Source of the DNA: an uncultured Oscillospiraceae bacterium
GTDB taxonomy: Bacteria; Bacillota; Clostridia; Oscillospirales; Acutalibacteraceae
Length of the DNA: 14,953 nt
Assembly: GCA_902462665.1 (NCBI GenBank)
Contig: CABQCM010000004.1
Coordinates: 1 to 14,953, forward strand
Reading direction: 5' to 3'
The translations under genes were made by a program, and so were the position numbers. How positions within the stretch are numbered: the first letter of the stretch is position 1; the number at the start of each line of letters is the position of its first letter. Under the pieces are notes generated by a model. The model ran no database searches. It was not told where the DNA came from and saw only the letters and a list, made by a program, of their open reading frames with translations. Shown here piece by piece: positions 7,756-14,648 of the stretch.

Positions 7756-8730
7756 TTAATTTTGAAATTTAATTTGCCCATCCAAAATAAGCGGATACCG
7801 TATCAGGCACGTGCTGTCCAGCCTCTCTTTGCGCATATTTACCGCTGTAATTTGGTGGTTATTGTAAGTGGTATAGTAATAAATTCCTTTGTCTGCATTA
7901 CAGCAGGACGTGTAAATTGTAAACTCCAGTTGTCCATCGTTTACAACACAGCAGCCCTTTTGCTGGTCTACCGATCCTAAAATGTGAAAAAACTGACTGA
8001 CACTTTCGGATTCGGAATTTCCCGAAATCGAATTCATTTTTACAAAGGTCGCCCTGACAAAACGAGACTGGGACGATAAATCGCCCGGTAATCCCAGAGC
8101 TCCCATACCGCGGCTATATGTGTGCAGCGGTAGCTTATTGCAAAAGTAGTTTTGCGGTGGTTTTGTCGATAAATTCATATAGTTATTTAACTGAAATACC
8201 TGCTGCTCAAAAGGCGGATTGTTTGTTAGAATTCCCATGGGATTGTTATATACTTTCAAACCGTCTTTTACGGATTCGACGGTTATCGCTTCCTCCCGGT
8301 CGGCGATGATCCAGTGAAGCTGTGCCAGCGGCAACTCGTTATTAAATGGAATATTGACAAGATTGATTTTGTTTAAAAGAACCTTTGCTTCCTTCACCGT
8401 GGCGCATTGGCTGACGATCCAAGGAATAAACTCAAATGGAGCTATATTAACATAATCCCGAGATTTGTCTTTATAATCGGCGTTTCCTACAAAATTCAGG
8501 CCAGCCATTCCCAAGCCTTTTTCATTTACTGCGTCGTAATAAAGCGGATAATTCTCCGCTACGTGTGCTGCGCCAATCATTGCGTAATGCTTTTTCATCA
8601 TCCCGATATTTCGAAAGGGAAACGAATAATGGCGCGGCGTTATTACAATTTCTTCACCATACGAAATATCGTAATCCAATGTTCTGCCAAAATAAAAATC
8701 TTTTGTTTTATAAGTTGCTGCCGTACACAT
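7756..8730 (-). CDS. Choloylglycine hydrolase family protein (bile salt hydrolase / penicillin V acylase-like)
   Basis: This is a 324-residue Ntn-hydrolase of the C59 family. Members cut amide bonds with an N-terminal cysteine exposed after Met removal. The expected active-site residues are all present: C2, R16 and D19 (FGRTLDYD), N79 (GLNF), N171 (TNNPPF) and R223 (SRFVR). The segment GLPGDLSSQSRFVR resembles Gram-positive bile salt hydrolases, so deconjugation of bile acids is a reasonable guess, but penicillin V acylases share the fold and residues. There is no signal peptide, so it is cytoplasmic. The ATG at 8730 is supported by GGAGG seven bases upstream. It has its own likely promoter and a terminator at 7701-7740, so it appears monocistronic. 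It suggests an intestinal habitat. Confidence 0.9.
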   Translation of the reverse strand: MCTAATYKTKDFYFGRTLDYDISYGEEIVITPRHYSFPFRNIGMMKKHYAMIGAAHVAENYPLYYDAVNEKGLGMAGLNFVGNADYKDKSRDYVNIAPFEFIPWIVSQCATVKEAKVLLNKINLVNIPFNNELPLAQLHWIIADREEAITVESVKDGLKVYNNPMGILTNNPPFEQQVFQLNNYMNLSTKPPQNYFCNKLPLHTYSRGMGALGLPGDLSSQSRFVRATFVKMNSISGNSESESVSQFFHILGSVDQQKGCCVVNDGQLEFTIYTSCCNADKGIYYYTTYNNHQITAVNMRKERLDSTCLIRYPLILDGQIKFQN

Positions 8731-8803
8731 AAACCCGCCTCCATGCAGTTTTAAATTTGCTGCTAACCGCTTTCGTGCATTATATTATATCATCGGTAAC
8801 TCT

Positions 8804-8832
8804 ATTTTATGTGGTATGTGCAGACAAATCAA
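8804..8832 (-). promoter_or_regulatory. Likely promoter of the choloylglycine hydrolase gene
   Basis: TTGATT (8827-8832), a 17-base spacer and TAAAAT (8804-8809). The start codon at 8730 would give a leader of about 65 bases. A second AT-rich -10-like run (overlapping TATAAT copies at about 8781-8791) lies closer to the gene but lacks a matching -35. Confidence 0.5.
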
Positions 8833-8863
8833 CGCTATCATTTGTTTCACTCCAGAGACTTTG

Positions 8864-9724
8864 TCAAGGAGAATTTTGCTTTTGTAGTATTGGCAAAACC
8901 TCATAAGGAACCATGCTTTTTAGAAGCTCGCCAATATCCTTTTCGATGCAAACCGATCGGTTTGCAATTTCCTTGGGAACAAATGCTTCTTTGAAGTTGA
9001 CGCAAGCATAGAACGCATTCGGATTGTCGAGCGTGTATTTCCAAAAAGGATATTTGATAATCATAGGAGTGTTGTGCCCGACGCCCAATTCCAAAAAGAC
9101 CACTTGCATTCCTTCATGCCGCCCGAGAAAATCCTGATATTGCGACAGAGCTTGATGCCATCCTTCGTCTTGTACAAACTTATTGTCTACTCGAAGATTC
9201 ATGGTCATGGGCTTGCCGCAGATAGGACAATACGGAATAAGATTCGATGGAATTTGCATCTCCTTTTGCCGATCCACCATGAGGCGCACGACAACCTCGT
9301 TGTCGTAGGTTTTTTGGCAGCATGGCCCGGAGCACTGCCATAATCCATAGTCCCCTTGAGTATAAAATAACCGTTTTTTGTCGAATCCTGCCAACTGGAA
9401 CTGATGATCCACATTCGTTGTAAGGACAAAGTAATCCTTGTTCTTTACTAATCTCAGCAGAGCGTCATAAACTGGATTCGGGGCCCGTTGGTAACGATTC
9501 ACCATGATGTGACGGCTCCACCATGCCCAATATTCTTCCAATGATTCAAAGGGGTAGAAACCCCCGGAGTACATGTCCCGAATGCCATATTTACTGGCAA
9601 AATCCCTGAAATATTTTTCGAATCGTTCCCCGGAGTAGGTCAGTCCTGCCGCGTCAGAAAGCCCTGCTCCCGCACCAATCACGACGGCGTCGGCTTTGTT
9701 AAGCTCCTGCTTTAGTCGTTCCAT
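8864..9724 (-). CDS. Class M sirtuin (SirTM-type), NAD-dependent protein ADP-ribosyltransferase
   Basis: This is a 286-residue Sir2-fold protein. The NAD-binding segment GAGAGLSDAAG lies at 17-27 and TTNVDH at 102-107. The catalytic histidine of ordinary sirtuins is replaced by Q123 in YTQGDYG, the hallmark of SirTM enzymes, which transfer ADP-ribose rather than deacetylate. A zinc ribbon is suggested by C131, C135/C136, C166 and C169. The ATG at 9724 is preferred because the protein then begins MERLKQEL directly before the Rossmann strand; it overlaps the macrodomain gene by 26 bases, implying translational coupling. A longer start at 9775 is possible but would add 17 unmatched residues. Known SirTM operons modify a lipoylated GcvH-like protein; that gene and its lipoate ligase are not in this window, so the substrate is unknown. 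Confidence 0.9.
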   Translation of the reverse strand: MERLKQELNKADAVVIGAGAGLSDAAGLTYSGERFEKYFRDFASKYGIRDMYSGGFYPFESLEEYWAWWSRHIMVNRYQRAPNPVYDALLRLVKNKDYFVLTTNVDHQFQLAGFDKKRLFYTQGDYGLWQCSGPCCQKTYDNEVVVRLMVDRQKEMQIPSNLIPYCPICGKPMTMNLRVDNKFVQDEGWHQALSQYQDFLGRHEGMQVVFLELGVGHNTPMIIKYPFWKYTLDNPNAFYACVNFKEAFVPKEIANRSVCIEKDIGELLKSMVPYEVLPILQKQNSP

Positions 9725-10511
9725 CTTCTTCGAGTATATGACGGTAGATGTTTGCGTCAACATCCTGGAAAACATTAAAGATCACCTTCTTTATGGACGT
9801 ATCCCGCCTAAGAAAATCAGCGACGGTCTTTACAGCAATTTCAGCCGCCCTCTGGTGAGGAAAATGAAACTCTCCAGTGGAGATACAGCAGAAAGCCACA
9901 CTTTCCAGTTGATACTTGGCCGCCAATTCCAAACAGGAGCAGTAGCAGGACGCTAATTCCTCTTGATCTCGGCAGGTGACGCGGTCTTGAATCATAGGGC
10001 CGACGGTATGAAGGATGTACCGGGCGGGAAGATGATACCCTTTGGTCAGCTTGGCTCGCCCATTGGGTTCCGGGTGCCCCTGGAGCTGCATAATTCGATT
10101 GCATTCGTCACGAAGCTGGAGACCTGCCGCGGAATGAATGGCGTTATCAATACAGGCATGACAGGGATGAAAGCAGCCGAGCAGACTAGAATTAGCGGCG
10201 TTAACAACGGCGTCTACTTTCAGCCGGGTAATATCTCCTTGCCAGATGGCGATTTGCGGATATAAAGCAGTTGTTGCAAGCGTACTTGCGTCAACAACAC
10301 CTTTATTTTTCATCTCATCAGACAGCAGCGCATCCTGTATCGCAAGGAATTCACGCTTCAGCGGCAGGGGAGGGCGGACATTCATTAGACTGCGAAGCAG
10401 ACACCGCTGGCTGGCTGCGTCCTGCGAAAACTTCTGTGCCTGAGAGCGATATTGCGGCATATCGGACAACAGCATTGTATTGAGCCGCCGAATTTGCTCG
10501 ATACGCTCCAT
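9699..10511 (-). CDS. Zinc-dependent macrodomain protein-ADP-ribose hydrolase
   Basis: This 270-residue protein has an N-terminal helical region of about 85 residues followed by a macrodomain. It contains QGDIT (91-95), the ADP-ribose-binding NAANSSLLGC (104-113), a Cys/His cluster with C113, H118 and C120 before IDNAIHSAAG that fits the zinc site of the Zn-macro subclass, and GPMIQD and STGEFHFP later. Such enzymes remove ADP-ribose added by SirTM sirtuins, and the partner sirtuin overlaps its 3' end. The ATG at 10511 has GAGGTG seven bases upstream. A strong hairpin lies just before the ribosome site, between this gene and the oxidoreductase gene upstream. Assignment to the zinc-dependent class rests on motif and context. 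Confidence 0.92.
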   Translation of the reverse strand: MERIEQIRRLNTMLLSDMPQYRSQAQKFSQDAASQRCLLRSLMNVRPPLPLKREFLAIQDALLSDEMKNKGVVDASTLATTALYPQIAIWQGDITRLKVDAVVNAANSSLLGCFHPCHACIDNAIHSAAGLQLRDECNRIMQLQGHPEPNGRAKLTKGYHLPARYILHTVGPMIQDRVTCRDQEELASCYCSCLELAAKYQLESVAFCCISTGEFHFPHQRAAEIAVKTVADFLRRDTSIKKVIFNVFQDVDANIYRHILEEDGTTKAGA

Positions 10512-10531
10512 ATATGGTCACCTCTTTCACA

Positions 10532-10573
10532 AGCCGAAAGCCTCCCCGCGGCGAGCACGGGGGGCTTTCGGCT
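10532..10573 (-). other. Strong intercistronic hairpin before the macrodomain gene
   Basis: 10532-10548 pairs with 10558-10573 (core AGCCGAAAGC; one bulged base) around a nine-base loop. No T-run follows on either strand, so it is not a standard terminator. On the minus strand it ends just before the GAGGTG ribosome site of the macrodomain gene and may tune expression or stabilise RNA between the two genes. Confidence 0.6.
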
Positions 10574-10583
10574 GACTGGGAAC

Positions 10584-11213
10584 TTATTTGCTTACTACAG
10601 AGATTCGTTCCTGAATATGTTTCCCGCCGATGACCTCATCCACCATAGCGATGGCATAGTCGGCATAGCTGATGACGCTTTCCCCGCGGCTGTTCAAGGT
10701 TAGCTCTTCGCCGCCCAGAATATATTCCCCAGTACGCTCGCCCTCCGCTTGAAAATCTCCGGCAGGGCTGATATAAGTCCACTTTACGTCGTTGCGCGTA
10801 CGAAGCTGCCGCAAGGCCTCGTCGTGGGCCGCCGCCAGAGGTTTGAAGGCATCGGGAAAGTCGGGGCCATCTGCCACGGTAGCGGTGTGTTCAGGATTCA
10901 CATACAGGCTTCCTGCACCGCCGACAATGAGCAACCGTATATCCTTATTGGCTACGAGATCACAGAGATGCTTTGCCGCCTTGGGGATTTCCCCGATGGT
11001 ATCCGGTGTCCAAGCGCCGAACGCATCCACCACCACGTCGAAACCTTGTAAATCATCGGCGGTTAAGTCGAACAGATCCTTCACAATGAATTTGTCGGCG
11101 GCAGATTGGTTTTCGCCACGGATTACAGCAGTGACATCCAGATTCCGTTGCATAGCTTCCTTGACGATCAGACGGCCGGCCTTTCCATTCGCGCAGATAA
11201 CAGCAATTTTCAT
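10584..11213 (-). CDS. NAD(P)-binding oxidoreductase, atypical short-chain dehydrogenase (NmrA/YwnB-like)
   Basis: This is a 209-residue single-domain Rossmann protein. The N-terminus MKIAVICANGKAGRLIVKEA is the dinucleotide-binding strand-loop-helix, with ANGKAG as the glycine-rich turn. VVVDAFGAW (about 60-68), LLIVGGAGSLYV (about 94-105) and TYISPAGDF (about 147-155) follow the usual order of the NAD(P)H-binding atypical SDR family. The start is ATG at 11213: the in-frame ATG at 11228 overlaps GGAGGT, which is evidently the ribosome site for 11213 (seven-base gap). It is divergent from an HxlR regulator and is probably that regulator's target, a common arrangement in redox or electrophile response. 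It may be co-transcribed with the macrodomain and sirtuin genes. The substrate is unknown. Confidence 0.87.
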   Translation of the reverse strand: MKIAVICANGKAGRLIVKEAMQRNLDVTAVIRGENQSAADKFIVKDLFDLTADDLQGFDVVVDAFGAWTPDTIGEIPKAAKHLCDLVANKDIRLLIVGGAGSLYVNPEHTATVADGPDFPDAFKPLAAAHDEALRQLRTRNDVKWTYISPAGDFQAEGERTGEYILGGEELTLNSRGESVISYADYAIAMVDEVIGGKHIQERISVVSK

Positions 11214-11279
11214 TTTACGTACCTCCATAAATTAAAATTTTTGTTTTGAACGCGGGGAGGTTTCTCCCTCGTTGTCTGT

Positions 11280-11308
11280 ATCATAGCAGAACTTTGAGAG
11301 GTTGTGAA
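11280..11308 (-). promoter_or_regulatory. Promoter of the NAD(P)-binding oxidoreductase gene
   Basis: TTCACA (11303-11308), a 17-base spacer and TATGAT (11280-11285) with an upstream TGC extended -10. It drives the minus strand towards the start at 11213. Confidence 0.65.
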
Positions 11309-11313
11309 GTACG

Positions 11314-11360
11314 CACAATATTGTGGTATAGGCACTGGAAAGTAACCATTAGACGGTTAC
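11314..11360. promoter_or_regulatory. Two inverted repeats in the hxlR/oxidoreductase intergenic region, candidate operators
   Basis: A perfect 12-base palindrome CACAATATTGTG lies at 11314-11325, five bases upstream of the oxidoreductase -35. A second repeat, GTAACC-N7-GGTTAC, lies at 11342-11360. HxlR dimers bind such dyads beside divergent promoters; binding here is inferred. The whole non-coding stretch 11214-11515 holds these sites, the two promoters and an AT-rich tract near 11410-11440. Confidence 0.45.
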
Positions 11361-11443
11361 CAAAAAGAAACAATTGGATGATTTCCGGCTTTTTATTGCT
11401 TGCAACCGTAAAAAATTTGTTGGAAATTTTTTTATTCTATTCC

Positions 11444-11473
11444 TTGACCCCAATACAGGAGATACCGTACAAT
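11444..11473 (+). promoter_or_regulatory. Promoter of hxlR
   Basis: TTGACC (11444-11449), an 18-base spacer and TACAAT (11468-11473). Transcription would start about 35 bases before the ATG at 11516. Confidence 0.6.
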
Positions 11474-11515
11474 AGGAAGGCACCACGATGAATAAATTGG
11501 AAGGGGAGTATCAGG

Positions 11516-11839
11516 ATGGATGCCAGGACTTTGCCTGCTTGTCCGGTCGAGACGACGCTAACCTTAATTAGCGATAAATGGAACGTTTTAATTTTGCGCG
11601 ATCTTCTTTCGGGGACCAAACGCTTTGGAGAACTCAAAAAATCCATTGGTAGTGTGAGCCAGAAGGTGCTCACTTCTCAACTCAGGCAGATGGAGGACAA
11701 CGGTCTGCTAATTCGGAAAGTATACCCGGAAGTACCTCCGCGAGTAGAATATACTCTAACGGAGTTGGGATACAGTCTCAAACCGATTCTGGATGCCATG
11801 CAAAGCTGGGGAGAGGAATATAAGGCCAAAAACGCTTAA
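11516..11839 (+). CDS. HxlR-family winged-helix transcriptional regulator
   Basis: This 107-residue protein is the only clear plus-strand gene here. The N-terminal CPVETTLTLISDKWNVLIL carries the conserved CPVE cysteine and KW motif of the HxlR family, and FGELKKSIGSVSQKVLTSQL is the recognition helix-turn-helix, followed by the beta wing with PPRVEYTLTELG. In characterised members (YodB, HypR) the N-terminal cysteine senses quinones, diamide or disulfide stress; this cysteine makes a similar role plausible. The ATG at 11516 has GGGGAG seven bases before it. It is read divergently from the NAD(P)-binding oxidoreductase gene, and the shared region holds two inverted repeats that could be its operators. 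Confidence 0.93.
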   Translation: MDARTLPACPVETTLTLISDKWNVLILRDLLSGTKRFGELKKSIGSVSQKVLTSQLRQMEDNGLLIRKVYPEVPPRVEYTLTELGYSLKPILDAMQSWGEEYKAKNA

Positions 11840-11870
11840 GGGTATCATCCCCAGGCCCTTGATTCATGAA

Positions 11871-11920
11871 CAAAAAGCCCTACAAAGAACTGTTATAGAC
11901 GGTTCCTTGTAGGGCTTTTC
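11871..11920. terminator. Bidirectional terminator between hxlR and the pseudo-ATPase gene
   Basis: A 15-base-pair stem with one mismatch/wobble position (11876-11890 with 11902-11916) flanked by AAAAA on the left and TTTT on the right, so it has a T-run in both directions. It lies about 36 bases after the hxlR stop and 40 bases after the pseudo-ATPase stop. Confidence 0.88.
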
Positions 11921-11955
11921 ATTATTTTATTTATTGCTTGCGAAGCTGGCGACTG

Positions 11956-14631
11956 TCAAACGCCTCGAAAGAAAGCGGACACTCCCAATACGAGCATGAT
12001 GCTGAACACCTGAAAGCCCAGCACAACAGCAATACTAAGCAGTCCCATTCCTTTTATGGCAATAGACAATAGGGAAAGCACCAATCCAAGCACCCATAGC
12101 GTTAACTGTATTCCTTTCGCCATCCCAATCGAACGGTATAGGCGCTGACAAGTACAAATTCCATCAATGAAGCCTTCCGCGCCGCCCATATGCGCTAGGG
12201 AGGCATCGCAAGGATCGCACGGCTGCGACGCTTGTTGAAATGCATGCCGGCCGGTGGTTCCCATAACCGAAACAGTATGCTGTGAAACACCAAAAAGCCG
12301 ATCGATCAGCTCGGGCGTGATGTTAGGATCACAGGAATACACAGCGATCCCCAGACCACAATCTGCTGCTTGTTGCAGTGCCTCCACAATAGATTCATCG
12401 GCATGGTAGGACACAGCAAACACAGCGGAAAGTCTGCCGTGAGTGGCCAAATAGACCGCAAATTGCCCGTATTTGCACAATCGGCGCTCCAAATCATCGC
12501 TGGGCATAGCGATACCGTGGTTGGCCATGAGCCGCCGGTTTCCAATTAGCACTCGGTTTCCTGCGACCCATCCAGAAATCCCCATCTTTTCCTCATAGAC
12601 CAGAGTGTCTACCTCCGGGAGAATCGACCGCTGCCCCTCGATAATTTCATCGAATATCGAGGCCAGAGGGCCGTTGGCCATAATGGCCAGACCGGCGGCA
12701 TCCAGCAGCGCCCGGTCAATGGATTGGTTGCCAAAAGTCTTGAGCTGATGCAGACGAACGGTACCCTTTGGAAACAAATCCCGCGCGTCTACCGCCAGTA
12801 CATTGGCGTCGGCAAAGTCGTAAACCGCGTCATACCCAGTCAGCAACACCTGTTTTTCCTCCAACCGGCGGCAGGCTCTCCTCAACGGAAGATTCCCCCC
12901 CAGAAGAGAGGCGATTGGTACGCAGATACAAGACACGGCGCTGAAAGCAGTGAAAGCATGCACCAGGGCGAGAGAACTCTCGGGCGCGGTGAAAAAAGCA
13001 ATCAATGCCCCTGCAAGTCCTGCAATTAGAATATAGGGAGCTAGCTTTTGCGCAGATTCGTCCGCAGGATCCTGCACATAAGAATGATCCAGGTAACGCG
13101 CAAGGGTTACCGTATCTCGTTCACAGCACACCAGTGGTTCACCAATGGAAATGCCGTGCCCCATATCCCGTGAACCTTTGGAATTTTCCAAAAGAGTTAC
13201 TGCTTTTTTCGGCTTTTCATTGGCCACCAGTTCAAAATTGCGTTTGATGCGGGAAACCATACAATGCTTTCCCCATAGATTACACAGCAATGCCAAAACG
13301 GCGGCAGCATTGTATACATATAGCCCAGAGGCAACAAAGGAATCCGTTACGCACAGCATAACGCCATTGTGCAGTAAAGTCGCCAGCACAGATACCGCCG
13401 CACCCGTGTCCAGATCTACATTCAGCCGTACAAGCCCTCCCAATCCGCTGAATATCGTAGAGGCGTTTACCAATACCACCAAAACCGTAAGCACCGTGTT
13501 GGCAACGAGTTTGATGGGCATGGTCAACAACTCACTGAAAAGTTGAGGAAAGAAAAAGGTATGAGCGGCAAGAAAAAGCAGGAGTATTTCCACAACAAGT
13601 GTAATGCCTAGGCGCAATGCAACCGCATGACAACGAGCGGCCAAATCCGCACGGATAACCGGTGCGTCTTGAATGCTTTCATAATCGTCAATGATGACTT
13701 CCTCATCATTCGAAAATTCGGGATTTTCCTCCGGGGAGTTTTCCTCTTCCTGACCAGATAAAACAAAATTTTGTACGCGTTTTGAACGTGCGGCCCGCAA
13801 CTGCTGTTCCCACTCGTCGCTGTGTTGCTTGGAGTCGGAGGGCAATTCAAATCCGGGCAGGGGAACCTGCCCAGGCAATTCGTTGCTCGAACGCTGATTG
13901 GATTGCGGGGATAACACGCGAGTTTTCTCCTGATTGGAGGCCAGAGTGGTCAAGGGAATATCCACCCGGGTAGGTTCGTTATCCGTCAAAGCGTGCTTAT
14001 TTTCCGACACGCTTGGCGAAGACGTTTTCTTGTGATAGAGTACCTCCGATACCACGGGGGGATTCTGTGGGCGAGAAGCCTCCGCTTGGCGTTTGATCTC
14101 GTCAAAAATGGTGTTTGGCCTTTTCTTCGAGGTGGAGGGTGCTTCAAATGTTTTTGGCAATTTTTCACCCGGCATGATTCGACGGGAAGTACCCGACACA
14201 GACGACTTCACGGAAGGAGTGTCCATAACAGGATCGACTTGCTGTTTTACTGCCGGTAGGGAAGTCTCACCCGCATGAATGCTGGAAGCGGATTCCTGCT
14301 GTGTAGGACGGTTAGTTTGAGTGTCGCTTTTATGTATAACCGGCGTATTATGTATGTTGGTTGTACTGGCTTGCACGTCTGCCTGATGCAGAACGCTTTG
14401 CGTTTTGGGTGCTGTCGTGGAGAGACCAACCGACGAAGCGGGGTTGAAAACAGGTTGGCGAGCGGCAGTTTTTGGGGGAGCATGGGCACGTAGCTCGGCA
14501 AGAATTAAATCGACGTCGTCCGAATCGCCTTTTCGCGACGCTGGAGAGGAATCTCCACGCATCCGATGTACATCGGCGAGAATTTCATCCACATTCCATT
14601 GAGCCGCCGGCTTAACGTCCGCATGAGCCAT
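11956..14631 (-). CDS. Degenerate P1B-type ATPase-like membrane protein with long disordered N-terminal tail (pseudo-ATPase)
   Basis: The protein has 891 residues; the ATG at 14631 follows AAAGGA. Residues 1-320 are hydrophilic, rich in Ser, Pro, Gln and Glu, and start with two related motifs, VDEILADV (14-21) and VDLILAEL (40-47). Hydrophobic segments follow at about 338-362, 373-398, 408-428, 432-452, 530-548, 555-578, 842-862 and 866-887, matching P-type ATPase topology. SCICVPIASLL (567-577) sits where P1B ATPases have CPC in the transport helix, and VLAVDARDLFPKGTV (611-625) where they have the phosphorylated DKTGT; an Asp remains but KTGT is lost. The nucleotide-domain-like VAGNRVLIGNRRLM (689-702) is kept. 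TGD is replaced by YSCDPN (765-770) and no GDGxND hinge is seen. Pumping by the usual cycle is therefore unlikely; a sensor or scaffold role is conceivable. It follows rlmB by 17 bases. Confidence 0.72.
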   Translation of the reverse strand: MAHADVKPAAQWNVDEILADVHRMRGDSSPASRKGDSDDVDLILAELRAHAPPKTAARQPVFNPASSVGLSTTAPKTQSVLHQADVQASTTNIHNTPVIHKSDTQTNRPTQQESASSIHAGETSLPAVKQQVDPVMDTPSVKSSVSGTSRRIMPGEKLPKTFEAPSTSKKRPNTIFDEIKRQAEASRPQNPPVVSEVLYHKKTSSPSVSENKHALTDNEPTRVDIPLTTLASNQEKTRVLSPQSNQRSSNELPGQVPLPGFELPSDSKQHSDEWEQQLRAARSKRVQNFVLSGQEEENSPEENPEFSNDEEVIIDDYESIQDAPVIRADLAARCHAVALRLGITLVVEILLLFLAAHTFFFPQLFSELLTMPIKLVANTVLTVLVVLVNASTIFSGLGGLVRLNVDLDTGAAVSVLATLLHNGVMLCVTDSFVASGLYVYNAAAVLALLCNLWGKHCMVSRIKRNFELVANEKPKKAVTLLENSKGSRDMGHGISIGEPLVCCERDTVTLARYLDHSYVQDPADESAQKLAPYILIAGLAGALIAFFTAPESSLALVHAFTAFSAVSCICVPIASLLGGNLPLRRACRRLEEKQVLLTGYDAVYDFADANVLAVDARDLFPKGTVRLHQLKTFGNQSIDRALLDAAGLAIMANGPLASIFDEIIEGQRSILPEVDTLVYEEKMGISGWVAGNRVLIGNRRLMANHGIAMPSDDLERRLCKYGQFAVYLATHGRLSAVFAVSYHADESIVEALQQAADCGLGIAVYSCDPNITPELIDRLFGVSQHTVSVMGTTGRHAFQQASQPCDPCDASLAHMGGAEGFIDGICTCQRLYRSIGMAKGIQLTLWVLGLVLSLLSIAIKGMGLLSIAVVLGFQVFSIMLVLGVSAFFRGV

Positions 14632-14648
14632 ATCGGATACATCCTTTC

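Noticed and set aside
9725..9775. Upstream start for the sirtuin
   Set aside because: It would add 17 residues with no family match and extend the overlap with the macrodomain gene; the ATG at 9724 fits the family N-terminus.
10532..10573. Intrinsic terminator for the oxidoreductase gene
   Set aside because: No T-run follows the stem on the minus strand, so only a hairpin is claimed.
11214..11228. ATG at 11228 as the oxidoreductase start
   Set aside because: This ATG is part of ATGGAGGT, the ribosome site for the ATG at 11213, which begins the Rossmann strand directly.
11956..14631. Active heavy-metal exporting P-type ATPase
   Set aside because: DKTGT, TGD and GDGxND are all absent or replaced, so an ordinary transport cycle is not supported.
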